64,000 bases of DNA from an uncultured bacterium (GCA_937872535.1 CALMTC010000002.1:1-64000); one strand, 5' to 3'; shown: positions 22,901 to 34,451, numbered from the stretch's first letter. Made by a program: numbers and translations. Notes: generated by a model not told the origin, from the letters alone.

Positions 22901-24036
22901 GAACAATCTATACAATTACTGTGACTGGTATCGTATTTGGGAATAGCGGAGAGCAGATAGTAAATACGGTATTGTTATCTGGATCAATATGTAATGGTTT
23001 TTGCTCAAATAGTATGGGTATTATAACAATTTCACCAGTACCCCCAATCTGTGGAAATAATATTGTTGAAGGAGCAGAACAGTGTGATTGATGAGCTTGA
23101 TGTACGAGTATGTGTACACTTTGATGATGAGGTTGAGGTGGATGATGAGGAAGCGTATCGACACCAGATGATTGTGGATGACCAAATAGACCAGATGGGA
23201 CAGATATGAATGACTTTTCTTCAAGCTATTATGATAAAAAATGTGAAGGAACGCCAATCTTGCCATCAGCACCTATTATTGAATTTATAGATTTCTGTGC
23301 ATACGACGATCTGAATTATGCTGCTATTGTTTTTCCAGATATACCAAATAATATTCACAAAAATAATATTAATTTACTGCTAGATCTTTGTATTGTAAGA
23401 GGAATTCCTGAACTGAGTGCTTATGGAATTATCAGAAATACGACAAAAGCTGAATTTGTAAAAATAGTGACTAAGTTACTTGGCGCTTGAGTTTTTGACC
23501 CAACAAAACACATCGCGAATCCATTTTATCGAGATACAAAAGATCATCGATCAGCAGTATATTTCGATGAATGAAGAAAGTATAATCTTTCGGCAAATCT
23601 AGAAAAATGGTCTATAAAGTGAGTGGAAGTAGGGCCAGATGAACACATTACACAGTGACAAGCTAAAGTAATTCTCAAAAAAGTAAATCAAATCATAAAA
23701 GGTGGAACAGGTGTAAATCAGATGATTGATGAGCTTCTTCCAGTGAAAAATTCATCAAAATTTATTAAAAGAGATATACTTGCTACCCTAATAGTAAGAG
23801 TCTTTGATCTGACGAACGATAACAGTTGGTTCTTTAGTTATATAGATGAGACGATGAATGGCGATACTAAAGCGACTTTAAGAGCATTGACGATTTTTGA
23901 TGAGATCAAAAGCAAAAATTTAAGCCAGGCAGAATTAGCTAAAGTAAAAAGTAATTTTACTAATCAACCACTGTACTGGTTTCAAAAGATGAATATCAAT
24001 AGGGTATTGTTACTTGAAAAAATAAATTCTTTATAA
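19915..24036 (+). CDS. Giant surface protein: beta-helix, DUF11 repeats, SLH-like end
   Basis: This 1,373-residue protein has a signal peptide (MKNRDLSLLLLVLSLFITSF). Residues from about 40 to 700 are Asn/Gly/Ser/Thr-rich strands with repeated SNNGVAI and YNNN turns, typical of right-handed parallel beta-helices. Two DUF11-type domains follow (about residues 800-910 and 925-1025), with VGDMITYTITYLNTG and ASSGSVVTYTISYGNSG. Next comes a Cys-rich segment (CGNNIVEGAEQC) as in DUF4215, and a run of ten glycines, six of them TGA. The C-terminal 300 residues contain FPDIPNN...LCIVRGI...TKAEFVKIV, resembling S-layer-homology domains. It is probably a cell-surface adhesin or layer protein. A terminator follows. 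Confidence 0.85.
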
Positions 24037-24061
24037 AAATTTTTATTCTGCAAAAAAAAAG

Positions 24062-24088
24062 ACCTCCAGCGCGCTCTGGAGGTTTTTA
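24062..24088 (+). terminator. Rho-independent terminator
   Basis: ACCTCCAG, CGCGCT loop, CTGGAGGT and then a T-run, 25 bases after the surface-protein stop. A TTATTCTGC partial repeat sits between stop and hairpin. It can also serve the convergent gene. Confidence 0.85.
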
Positions 24089-24126
24089 TAAAGAAAATTG
24101 AGAAGTAATCAGAATAATAAATTTTT

Positions 24127-24804
24127 TTATATGAGATGAGGAGTAATTTCTTGTCGTTCTCATGACTTGAGAGAATCAATATTTCGCTGTCAAATTCTAT
24201 CACGCCTCAGATAAAGAACTTTATTGTTCAAAGCTTCAAGCATTTTTTTGACTTGATGAAACTTTCCCTCATGAATAACAAGCCTTATTTCTTTGTCAGT
24301 TACTCTCCATGCTTTTGCGGGCATAGTAGTATAGCCATCATCAAGAGTTACTCCAGCTTCGAGTTTTTTGAGATCATCGTCGCTGACGGAAAATGCACAC
24401 TGAAGAAAATACTCTTTTTCCAGTTTTTTCTTTGGAGCTATGATTTCATGGATAAATTGACCATCGCTCGATGCGATGACCAGCCCTTCAGTATCCCAGT
24501 CTAGTCTTCCAGCCACATGTACCAAGTTAGCATATGGCCAACCACTTAACAAGCGTCTATAACTTGGGTAATTTTCATCGACATCGCTACATACATAGCC
24601 TTTCGGCTTATAAAGAATAACAGAAATATTTTCTTTGACTTCAATAGTGCTTTCAGCATAAGTTAAAATATCTCAGATCGTAATTTTATAGTCGCCTTTA
24701 TAGATTATTTCCCCATTGACGCTAACCAGTCACTGTTTAAGAAATTTTCCCGCTTGGCGTCTCGGTATGATGTCTAAATTAGCCAAATATTTATCCAATC
24801 TCAT
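24127..24804 (-). CDS. RsuA/RluB-family rRNA pseudouridine synthase
   Basis: This 225-residue protein has an N-terminal S4 RNA-binding domain (MRLDKYLANLDIIPRRQAGK) and the RsuA-family catalytic domain. The catalytic aspartate lies in VHVAGRLDWDTEGLVI, followed by LEKEYFLQC and the EGKFHQVKKML motif. It isomerises a specific uridine in rRNA; the RsuA versus RluB/E specificity is not decidable here. The last 20 residues (after LRRDRI) are read through TGA. It is convergent with the surface-protein gene and shares the terminator region. Confidence 0.9.
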
Positions 24805-24862
24805 TGATTTCTATTCGAAATTATAAAAAATTATATCCTGAAAAAATATACTTTTCTTTACA

Positions 24863-24897
24863 TAAAAAAAAAGAGCACTTTAATACAAGCGCTCTTT
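24863..24897 (-). terminator. Hairpin terminator for the 24907 gene
   Basis: AAGAGC and GCTCTT arms lie next to an A-run on the plus strand, which becomes a T-run in the minus-strand transcript. Confidence 0.6.
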
Positions 24898-24906
24898 CAA
24901 ATTATA

Positions 24907-25332
24907 CTAATTCCCAGAAGAATTTCCTTTATGATTAGTATCTAAAGGTGGTCCAGGAACGAGAGGATTTAATTCAACTATTTTATCTCTACATCGAGAG
25001 ATAAGGTCATGAAATCCTTCTCGGACAGCAACGATATGAATTTTTGCCACTTCGCTTCTGCATTTTGCTTCGCAAAGAGCAAGATCCAAATAAAAGAGCT
25101 CTAAAAGAGAACCCTCTACATCTCGAGCCTTACTGAGATAATGGAGGCAAATCGATTCGACATCCTCGTTGATACCATCTAAAACCCTTGCTTGGATGGT
25201 TTTTTTGATTTTTTTATCTGATGTATGGAACCACCAGAATGCTACGCAGTCAATCGGGATTTCTGAAAAGGAGATTTCATCCCTAAGATAACATAAAATA
25301 GAATGAGGAACAACATCGTATAGCATATGCAT
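24907..25332 (-). CDS. Hypothetical protein, 141 residues
   Basis: I do not recognise this protein. It is a soluble helical protein with five cysteines (two in LALCEAKCRSE, others in CLHYL and SRCRD) and a proline-rich tail (LVPGPPLDTNHKGNSSGN). It has no signal peptide, membrane helix or in-frame TGA. The methionine two codons later is an alternative start. It has its own terminator and is divergent from the small gene at 25378. Confidence 0.65.
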   Translation of the reverse strand: MHMLYDVVPHSILCYLRDEISFSEIPIDCVAFWWFHTSDKKIKKTIQARVLDGINEDVESICLHYLSKARDVEGSLLELFYLDLALCEAKCRSEVAKIHIVAVREGFHDLISRCRDKIVELNPLVPGPPLDTNHKGNSSGN

Positions 25333-25377
25333 ATTTATTTTAGGAGTGCTTTATAATTTTTTTTGATAAATAAGTCA

Positions 25378-25668
25378 ATGATAAAAACAAGAAAAAAGAT
25401 CTCCATCACAGATGAAGACCTTGATATTATACTTCGTCCCAAGTCAATCCGACAGATACAGACCGACCATATGGATCAAAGCAACTCCCTTACAAACACT
25501 TCAAGATTTGTAAAGACAGCTACACACCTTCCAGCAACGCCTTTGAAACAAGTTCAGGCATTTAGCTCTCTCAGTTCTCAGTGAGAAACGGTACCACGCG
25601 CACAAAACTCTAGGAGTTCCCTACAGGTGTATGTTTACTATCCTCACAAAGTCCGCGTAATTCACTAA
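25378..25668 (+). CDS. Hypothetical small protein, 96 residues
   Basis: The ATG at 25378 begins a basic, Ser/Gln/Thr-rich protein with MIKTRKKISITDEDLDIILR at the start and a VYVYYPHKVRVIH end. One in-frame TGA codes glycine in SSQGETVP. There are no clear domains and it may be disordered. A TTG start 15 bp upstream is possible but less likely. It is divergent from the 24907 gene. Confidence 0.5.
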
Positions 25669-25764
25669 AAAAGCAAATCACTATCGAGAATCAAATGTTC
25701 TACAGAACCGCTAAGGTTTATGTCACTCTTGCTGTGTGGTTATATTATATGTATTTTTACATAT

Positions 25765-25795
25765 TTGTCAAATTTTTTGAGACAAAAAATATAAT
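25765..25795 (+). promoter_or_regulatory. Putative promoter of the RHS gene
   Basis: TTGTCA, a 19-bp spacer and TATAAT. The -10 box overlaps an ATG at 25794 that would give a longer RHS N-terminus, so this position argues for the downstream start at 25914, which has a signal peptide. Confidence 0.4.
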
Positions 25796-25913
25796 GGCGG
25801 AGAATAAAGAGAATAGATCTTGAAATGATGCTGAACTTTCTTACTCACAGAGAGAGGAGAAGATTTTAAAGCTCTCTATACACAAAGATCACAATCTATT
25901 TATTTTTTTTGAA

Positions 25914-28900
25914 ATGATTATGAGACAGTTAATCAGTTTCCCTAAAATCAAAAAGTATGTGTTAAGTTGAGCTGTGTTATTATTTTCAGCTGTATTTTCC
26001 ACAAACGCAGCCACATTTCAAACAGTCTACCATACTTGAATGGTTAGTGGATTTCAGTATGAGCAGACAGATTATCTACTAAACCGAGATCACAGTTGGT
26101 TGAATAGCAGTAGCATCATCCAACCAAGTTTGCCATTATCGAATACTATTCTCGATGGAAGAGCTTATATCCCAAGGACTCTCTTTGGTTCTCCAAGTAA
26201 GTTTTGAACTATAATGAGTATCGATCTGCCAGATCTTCTCGATGCAAATAATGCAAAAGTAGAGGTGATAGCAAGAAATCCTTACACTGAATGAGCTGTT
26301 TCAGCAAAAGATTTTCATATCGTGATGTTTGGTACACAATGAAAAGCTGAAGTAAATTTTGTTGATTCAGCGTTATTGGCAAAATATACTAGAATTTGAG
26401 CTTGAGATACTCTTGTTACGAGAGAATGAACTCTTATAAGAGATTTCAACAACTATACTACGATAGCACTAGAAACAAAAAACCAGACCATAAAAGTGAT
26501 TATAAATTGAACTGTCATTTACTCTGTGCCATACCAAGGTCAACTTGGAAAGCTTGTAAATGTATCTTTGGATTTTAGAGGAAGCGCTTCTGTAGACCAA
26601 TTTAAGATCTATGAAAACTGATCACAAAAGATATCTGAATCATTTAATGTAGACTGAACAACTACAGCAAAATTATCTATCATTACTGGTGCATATCTGA
26701 CTTGAGTAGTCCCATCAACCGGTACAAATTTATTGACTGGTTCTTATGATTTTATTGATCCAGATTTGTCAAACTATCAGTACACAAAGAAACTTTTGTG
26801 AGTCTTAAGTAAAAAACAGTGGGCAATTATAAATGCTGCGAAAGCAAGAGCAATTCAGAGAAGACTAAATACACAACCAAAAAAATATGATATCTGGACT
26901 CTTTGACAAAAAGTATATCAGAATTTCGTGACGAAATCACAAGTAAGATCACAAGATCAATGAGATCCTATAGATCTAGCGGAATGAGCTATGCTTTATG
27001 ATCAAGTTTTGATGGAATTGCCATGAGTTGGTATGAAATACTGATTTCAGCTTACTTACAACAGTTTGATAGACTATAATTCTCCAGTTTGATATTGACG
27101 AGATCACAACTACAACATATACCTAGGATACGATGAAGATGACGGCAAACTTTATTTTGGTAATGGACAATGATTGCCTATAGAGATGCCAGAAGATCAA
27201 GCTATGCCATGAAGTCGATACCAAAAAACATTGTGAGTTAGATTGATAGAAAATACTAGTAAGGATTTTGAGCTTACTTACAGCGATCAGACTAAACTAT
27301 TTTTCAAAAAAATTTCTCAGCCAGATAATACGGTCTACAGACCATATTTGATAATGGATGTCGATTGAAACACATTAAAACTGCTTTGGAATGATCAAGA
27401 TCAATTGACACAAATCACTGATACTTTGGGAAATATCATCAGATACGATTACAACGGAAACGGTAAAATTTCAAGAGTCTCTGAACAATGATGAAGAGCT
27501 GTAGAGTTTAGCTACTACAATCCATGAAGTGCTGATGGTACAGGAGACGACTTGAAATCAGTAAGAATAATAAACTGAGCTTCTTCAAAAAGTATAGATT
27601 TTTCTTACACTGTCTGATTTTGACCTCAACAGGAAGAATTAAATCATAATCTCAAAAAATTAGTCGATGCAAAAGGACAAGTTTATGTAGAAAACACATA
27701 CGACTCTAATGATGCCGTCGTCTCACAAAAACACGGCGCGGATACTGTGAATTTTACTTATAGCCGCAATGGACAATGAGCTATCAACTCAGTCTCTGTC
27801 AATAACGCCAGAAATATTACCACAGTTTACAATTTCAACAGTGATGGGAATGTAACAAGTAGGACAACAAATGGAGAAAACTATCTGTTTTCTTACGATA
27901 GCGATGGTAATATGATCTCTGCGACATCACCAATGGGGAAAAAAGAACTCTACATTCGTGATAGCCTTGGTCGCGTTACTCAGAAAAAAATAATATCTTC
28001 AAATAATTCAATTACTCAGACGACTCATTACAGTTATTTCGGAGATACGGCTTTAACAGCTTCGACTACACTACCAAATGGTCAACAAATAACTTATCAA
28101 AGAGATAATGGAGGACATTTGATCCAAACGACACTATCAAACATAAATCTTGGAAATGTAGTAGCGACAGCCAACTCATATTTTCAGTATGATACTCTCG
28201 GTCAACTTATCAGAATTACCGATCCACAAAATCGTGTAACCAGTTTTACTTATCAAAACGGCCTGGTAAGTACAGTGACAAAAGTAAACGAGGTGACAAG
28301 ATATAATTACGACAATTATTGAAATCTAGTAAGCATTACAGATCCCGAATGAAATATAAAAACGCTCAACTACAATAGTTTCGATCAACTATCAGCTCTC
28401 ATATCGACAGAATGAACTGAAACAAAACGATCATATGATCAAAATAATTCTCTGGTAAATCTCCAAAGAAAAATATCTAACTGAATCTATGCAGAAAGTG
28501 ATTTTACAACAGATTTATTGGACAATACGACTACTATCATAAACGACCAATCTGCTAGTATTCAACAACAGATAATTCAATCACGATATCCTCACGAACT
28601 ACTCAAAGAACAGCAACTTCCAAACTGAACAAAAATAAATTATCAGTACGATCACAATGACCAAGCCGTCAAAAAGACAACTACAGCCTGAAATAGTAGT
28701 TTAGACAACGAATACGAATATGATCTTGATGGAGGTCTGATTAAATTTTTAAATGCAAGAGGATTTCAAACTCAATACCAAAGAGATAGCCTAGGACGCG
28801 TCATCAGAATAATTGATGCAAACTCTGGAAAGACAGAAATATCGTACGATAGCCTCAATTTGCCAGTAAGGGTAGTGGTAAAAAATGCGTCAAATGTAAT

Positions 28901-31900
28901 TTTGAAAGACACAGAGTACGAATACAACGGGATTTGACGACTATTGAGAAAAAGAGAAAAGACAATCCAAGGGACAAATTGGTCACCAAATGGACTAAGT
29001 TTCATATTATCAACACCGCAAACAATAGTGACGAACTACCAATACAACAAAGCATGACAGATCACAAAAGCAATCCAGCCAAGATGAGGTCAAACAAGCT
29101 ACCAGTACAATAACAAAGCGAGATTAACAAAAATGATAGATAGCTTGTGAAACAGCGTAAATTATGAGTACAACCTGAGAGGATTGCTGATTAAAGAGAG
29201 TTTGATATCAGCATCTGGTGGAATTTACAATACAATCTATGGATACGACAGAGACGGTAGAATAATCAGCAAGACAAACAACGACTGAAAAGTAGTATCT
29301 TATCAGTATAATCTACTCAATCAGCTCATTAAAAAAACTGACGAGATGTGAAATGTGACAGACTTGGAGTACGATTTCGCATGAAATTTGGTCAAAGAAA
29401 GTCGTTACTTAGTAGAGTCAGGAAGTGCTACTCCAGTGGTGACAAGCTACGAGTACGATCTGATGAACGAGTTAGTAAAACAAACTGATGCAAAATGAAA
29501 TGCTCATAGCTATAGTTTTGATGGATTCAACCGTATGATAAAAGAAACTTACCCAGACTGAATCAGTGCTGAATATTTTTATGATGCAAATAGGAATATA
29601 ACGAAAAGCATAGATCCAAACGGAAATGTGGTAAACAATGTTTATGACAACCTCGATAGATTGACTACGAGAACTATCAATCCGGCACAATGAGTTTGAG
29701 GTGTTACCAGAGAACAATATTCTTACGATGCTTTATGAAGATTGATAAGTGCAACAGATAGCCAAAACCAGAATATAGAATTTTTGTATGATGGATTAGA
29801 TAGAGTTTTGAAAGAAAAAAATTCAGGTAAGTTGATACATTATAGCTACGATAACGATAGTAACCTCGTGGGAATAATTTATCCATCCAAGAAAAAAGCT
29901 ACGAGAAGTTTTGATATAGTAGATAGATTGACAAATATTTCTTGGAACGCCTACAATCAAAATATTGCTGTATTGTCAAATAGTTATGACAGCCTATTTT
30001 TGAAGCAAACAAATTTTGGTAACTGAGCAAAGAGTAGTTACGGATACGATAATTTATTGAGAAACGAGACTATCAATCATTATCAAAGTGCATTTAACTC
30101 TCAAAACAATGCCAACCAGATAATCGATGCTATAAACTACGATTATGACGATGTTGGAAATATACTATCCGATGGATCGAGAAACTACGATTATGATTCT
30201 CTCTATCGTATAGTCCATGCCGTTTATCCACCAAGTCAAGCTGAGTTTATCAAACAGGAGCAGTGGAAATATGATCTCGTGTGAAACAGGACAAGTTATG
30301 ATCAGCGAATAGACAAAAATCCAATAATAAATCAGACTAATCCAACGGCACCGACTCCTTCATCACCATCCACAAATAACTGATCGAACGACAACACTAA
30401 CAACGGAAAGCATCTGTGACGATACAAAAACGGAAAAGCTGATTGAACAGCACCAGTAGTCTGAAACGGGAATAATGCGAATAGTAATTCAAACACGAAT
30501 AACCAAACTACACCATCATCAAACTGATGAAATATCCAATGATGATGAACTCCATGAATGCTCACTTTTGCTGGAAATAGTGCATACACCGTAAACAACC
30601 TCAACCAATATACGACTGTCACTTATCCAAAAAATCCTGCTCAACAAACTACAGCAAACTTAAACTATGATAAAAATTGAAATCTGCTGGAAGACGATAA
30701 TTTCCAATACCAGTACGATTACAGAAATAGACTCATCCGAGCAAAAAACAAACAAAATCATGAAATATTGACTTACAAGTACGACGCACTCAATAGAAGA
30801 ACAGAAAAAACAAATAGAAGCAAAGCTCGAAAACGAATCTACACATTCCACGATGTGGCTGAAGAAGACTGGTATATGAATAAATCAATGTCAGCATGAG
30901 CTATCAAAGTAAACGAGTTTGTCTACGGAAACTGAATGGACGACCTCGTCTACAGAGAACAAAACAAACCGCTGAACTACAAAGATGAACAAGAAGAGGA
31001 ATGATACACGGAAGTTTATACATGAAATGGATTTTCCAAAGCCGTCAAACGCTATTTCTTCCAAAAAGATCAAGCATGAAGCATTAAAATCATAAGCGAC
31101 AGCAAATGAAAAGTGATAGAGCAATACGCTTACGACGCTTTTGGTAGAGCCTACGAAAAAGACGGAGCTAGTGCTAATTACAGACCATTCCAAAAAAGCA
31201 GAGTAAACAACACTAGACTCTATACAGCCAGAGAGTACGATGCTGATCTATCTATGTTTTACTACAGAAACAGACGATACAGCCCATCACTCTGAAGATT
31301 CATCAACAGAGATCCGTTGTGATACTACGACGATGTTAATCTCTACAGCTATGTAGGAAACAATCCAGCGACTTTTAGAGATCCGTGGGGGTTGGCTAAG
31401 GAGTTTTTAAAAGTTGTCAATCAAGTCCGAGATGAATGTAAACAGAATTCAAACACACGAACACTAGTAAAAGCATGTGTATGATGAGATTTCATAAGGG
31501 AAGAAAAAAACATCTGTGATCTAGCTTGACAAATAGTATGTTGAGAATTTCCAATTGCACCAGATGCTAGAGATTTATTAGCTGCTACCCTATACTGTGA
31601 ACGATGAACTAATTGTGCTAGTGAAATATGATTAGCTTCAGTCTGAGTTTTCCCTGTTGTATGAGCTTTGAAATACTCTGATGAGTTCATGGCTTTGGCG
31701 GGGAAAATTGGGAAGAATCTGGATAGTTCTCTATTAAATCAAAAAAATATACAGGAAACTTTAGAGAGAATAAAACAATGAAAAAATAAATATCAATGAC
31801 ATGATTGAGAACCTTATAAAAATAGTACAAATATATTACCTGAACAAAATAATTGATATTATAAAGAATATACAGTAGAAACACCATGAATAGAATGAAG

Positions 31901-31988
31901 AAAAGGCTGAGAGAGAATTGTAGTGGGAGAGTGATGAGAAATATATTACACCAATGACCACTATAAAAATTTTACTAGAATAAAATAA
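25914..31988 (+). CDS. RHS/YD-repeat polymorphic toxin with barnase-type RNase tip
   Basis: This protein has 2,024 residues from the chosen start. A signal peptide (MIMRQLISFPKIKKYVLSGA) is followed by an N-terminal domain of about 450 residues and a long array of YD repeats (Y-D-x-x-G-x-x) that form a hollow toxin-encapsulating shell. The RHS core ends SPSLGRFINRDPLGYYDD and then NLYSYVGNNPATFRDPWGLA. The variable C-terminal tip closes with ERIKQGKNKYQGHDGEPYKN, GYYKEYTVETPG, RIVVG and YYTNDHYKNF, the ribonuclease N1/T1/barnase family. Likely catalytic residues are Glu1985, Arg2001 and His2016. Glycine is often TGA. An in-frame ATG at 25794 is an alternative start. It is probably an antibacterial toxin delivered by contact, with the barstar-like gene eight bases after it. 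Confidence 0.9.
31308..31713 (+). repeat. 406-bp direct repeat, copy in the expressed RHS gene
   Basis: The DNA from the RDPLGYYDD codons through ALAGKIG appears again at 32400-32805, without differences as far as I can compare. It covers the end of the RHS core and the pre-toxin linker and stops exactly where the toxin tip begins. Confidence 0.9.
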
Positions 31989-31996
31989 AAAATATC

Positions 31997-32389
31997 ATGG
32001 AATATAAATGCAATATAGAGCGAGATAGAAATTGATTGTTGTTTAATAAAAGAGAGAATATCTTAGCTGATTCAATCTTGGAAATTACAATTGATCTCAG
32101 TGATGTACTTAAATGAAAGGAATATTTAGCTGAGTATACATGTGATAAATTAGGAATAGATAAAAGAAGTACATATAATTTTGATGCATTTTTTGATATG
32201 TTGTCAGATAGAGAATCCTTCTGGTGAGAAAAAGAAAAAACAAAAAAGATTTTTTTTTATGTTATAAATAGGAAAATGGGGCCAGAACATTTTCCTTCAA
32301 AAGAAGAAATGTATTGGCACCAAATATACACGATGATATTTATAGATATATCGGTATTTAAGGATATAAAAACAGTCTTTGTTTATTAG
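31997..32389 (+). CDS. Barstar-like immunity protein
   Basis: This 130-residue acidic protein lies eight bases after the barnase-type toxin. The central segment STYNFDAFFDMLSDRESFWG follows the barstar pattern G-x-N-x-D-A-L-x-D. In barstar, acidic residues of this helix plug the RNase active site. Position and family pattern agree, so it most likely neutralises the toxin tip of the RHS protein in the producing cell and its kin. It contains three in-frame TGA glycines. Overall sequence identity to barstar looks low, so this is a structural-pattern call supported by context. Confidence 0.75.
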
Positions 32390-32399
32390 GTGATTTATA

Positions 32400-32805
32400 A
32401 GAGATCCGTTGTGATACTACGACGATGTTAATCTCTACAGCTATGTAGGAAACAATCCAGCGACTTTTAGAGATCCGTGGGGGTTGGCTAAGGAGTTTTT
32501 AAAAGTTGTCAATCAAGTCCGAGATGAATGTAAACAGAATTCAAACACACGAACACTAGTAAAAGCATGTGTATGATGAGATTTCATAAGGGAAGAAAAA
32601 AACATCTGTGATCTAGCTTGACAAATAGTATGTTGAGAATTTCCAATTGCACCAGATGCTAGAGATTTATTAGCTGCTACCCTATACTGTGAACGATGAA
32701 CTAATTGTGCTAGTGAAATATGATTAGCTTCAGTCTGAGTTTTCCCTGTTGTATGAGCTTTGAAATACTCTGATGAGTTCATGGCTTTGGCGGGGAAAAT
32801 TGGGA
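32400..32805 (+). repeat. 406-bp direct repeat, copy in the first silent tip
   Basis: The second copy of 31308-31713 at an offset of 1,092 bp. The match begins at AGAGATCCG and ends after AAAATTGGGA, at the point where the two toxin tips diverge. Confidence 0.9.
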
Positions 32806-33086
32806 GATATAATATAAAAGTATGAGAGGTATTGTCAGACAAAGATACAATACTTAGTGTATCGGAAATTTTTAGTCGTACCAATAAAAGATTCAGATGA
32901 GCCACTATATATACAGATCAAAATTGAAGATATTTTTATAGAGATACTTTGCACACATGACCTAGTTCTCATCTTGAAGTTTTTGATAAAAATTGAAATC
33001 ATTTATGAGAAGCAGATCCAATAACTTGAGAATTGATAGAATGAACTAAGGATGTGAGTAAAAAATTAGATAAAGATTATAGATAA
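32400..33086 (+). CDS. Silent RHS tip cassette: colicin E3-like rRNase domain
   Basis: A continuous code-25 frame without a proper start codon repeats the RHS core end and linker and then carries a different tip of about 93 residues. That tip has YFYRDTLHTG, SHLEVFDKNGNHLGEADPIT and GELIEGTKD. The pattern D-x-x-H...LE-x-x...G-x-HLG-x-x-DP-x-TG matches the C-terminal 16S-rRNA-cleaving domain of colicin E3/cloacin, where Asp, His and Glu are catalytic. As an orphan cassette it would be expressed only after recombination into the upstream RHS gene through the 406-bp repeat. An immunity-like gene follows. Confidence 0.72.
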
Positions 33087-33105
33087 TTTAGTAATTTATA
33101 ATAAT

Positions 33106-33432
33106 ATGATGAGGAAAGAATTGAATGAGCTTATATCAGCTGATAATGACAAATCTTTTAGTAAATTATTATGGGAAAAAAATATATTTGATAATGAAAA
33201 ATATAGTAAAATATTAGAAATTATTAAATGATTAAAAATGTTTTATAAATGAAAAAAAAGTATTGACAGGAGATTGATGCTAAATTTAATACAATTAAAT
33301 CGTATGATGTTAATATTAGATAATTCATATCATATTTGAGAAATAGCTACCAATAATTTTAGTAAAGATTTTTTCCATGATAAACAAGAAGAATTAGACT
33401 CAACTATCCGTAATTTTCTTGCCGATACATAA
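33106..33432 (+). CDS. Putative immunity protein for the colicin E3-like tip
   Basis: This 108-residue all-helical protein starts MMRKELNELISADNDKSFSK 20 bases after the colicin E3-like tip. I recognise no family, and it does not look like the beta-rich ImmE3. The immunity role is inferred only from its position in a toxin-immunity array. It is lysine- and isoleucine-rich, with three TGA glycines. Confidence 0.6.
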
Positions 33433-34098
33433 TATTTCAATCTCTACAGCTATGTCGGTAATAATCCAGCTACCTTTAGAGATCCGTGGGGGTTGGCTAA
33501 GGAGTTGTTGAGTATTGCAAATAAAAATCGTTTATGATGAGCTGTTAATACTCTATTCTGATTAGCTCAAGCATGATTCTCTATTGCAGAAACTGTTTGA
33601 TGAGTTGCAACTTGTGGTGCTAGTTTATGAACTGCTTGTGCTGGGATACCTATCTGAGTAAGTGATGCGATAGCATGAATTACTATGACAGCGGAATGAG
33701 TCTCTGAACTAGTAATGGGAGAAGATTATCAATGGACATATGATCCTGCAGAAAATCTCGTAAACAGCAATATCCAAGATCCATATATCAGATGAACAGC
33801 CATGGTCCTCATGAATATCGATCCTAAATGATTAAAAAAATTCTTGCTAGATGGAGGGAATAATATCGTCAAGAAGAATGGGGATGAGGTGGTTGGTTTT
33901 GCAAGTAAACAAGATAATGCATTAAATGTTTGAGAAATTAATAATCTGAAAAAAGCGGGATATGATATTCATGATTTGAAACCAAATTCAAAATTTGATT
34001 TATATAAAGATAAAAACTGAGACATATATTATAAACGCAAACCTGAATATTGAAACTCTGAGCCCGAATATGTAGATTTAAATATTAAAGATTTTTAA
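33433..34098 (+). CDS. Silent RHS tip cassette, polymorphic toxin type 33-like
   Basis: This start-less frame begins NLYSYVGNNPATFRDPWGLA, the RHS core end. A Gly/Ala-rich hydrophobic linker (AETVGGVATCGASLGTACAG) follows, dense in TGA glycines. The tip ends INNLKKAGYDIHDLKPNSKF, DLYKDKNGDIYYK and EPEYVDLNI. That ending resembles the polymorphic toxin type 33 family seen at RHS C-termini; the assignment is from memory of the pattern and the activity is not established. The stop overlaps the start of the next gene by one base. Confidence 0.65.
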
Positions 34099-34451
34099 TG
34101 ATGAGTGTTTATTTAAAAGTTTTAACTTGAGATCTGAATCCATTATTGGTTTTGTCGGAATTGGGAATAAAGTGAGAGAAAATATTTATAAAATGAGAGA
34201 AAATATTAGACAGATGAGGAATATATAAATATAATGGATTTAGATGTTGTACAAATGAAGAATTGAAAATTAAGTATCTAAAAAAAATAGAAAAGATATG
34301 TAAAGTATTGCATGATAAATATGGAAAGCACATAGAATTAATTTTGGTTTTAGATATTCTTGATAAACAAGGCACTTCAGGAGTTATTATTGATAAAGAA
34401 AGTTTAGCATTCATTCATCGTATGTGAGCCGAAATTGATATTATAAATTAA
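34098..34451 (+). CDS. DUF4279-like immunity protein
   Basis: This 117-residue protein starts at an ATG that overlaps the preceding stop (TAATG). It opens VYLKVLTGDLNPLLVLSELG, has KGEKI in the middle and ends LDILDKQGTSGVIIDKESLA and FIHRMGAEIDIIN. This order (SL-x-x-x-GD-x-L-P, then a lysine-rich GE segment, then a strand plus 'L-x-GAEIDID' end) matches DUF4279, a family often encoded next to RHS toxins. The overlap implies translational coupling to the toxin tip. TGA encodes at least five glycines. Confidence 0.65.

Noticed and set aside
25794-25913. Longer N-terminus for the RHS protein from ATG 25794
   Set aside because: The ATG overlaps a likely -10 box, and the start at 25914 gives a normal signal peptide. 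Not excluded, but less likely.
28772-31193. Several open minus-strand frames opposite the RHS gene
   Set aside because: They are Val/Phe-rich shadows of YD-repeat codons; the plus strand carries the clear RHS protein.
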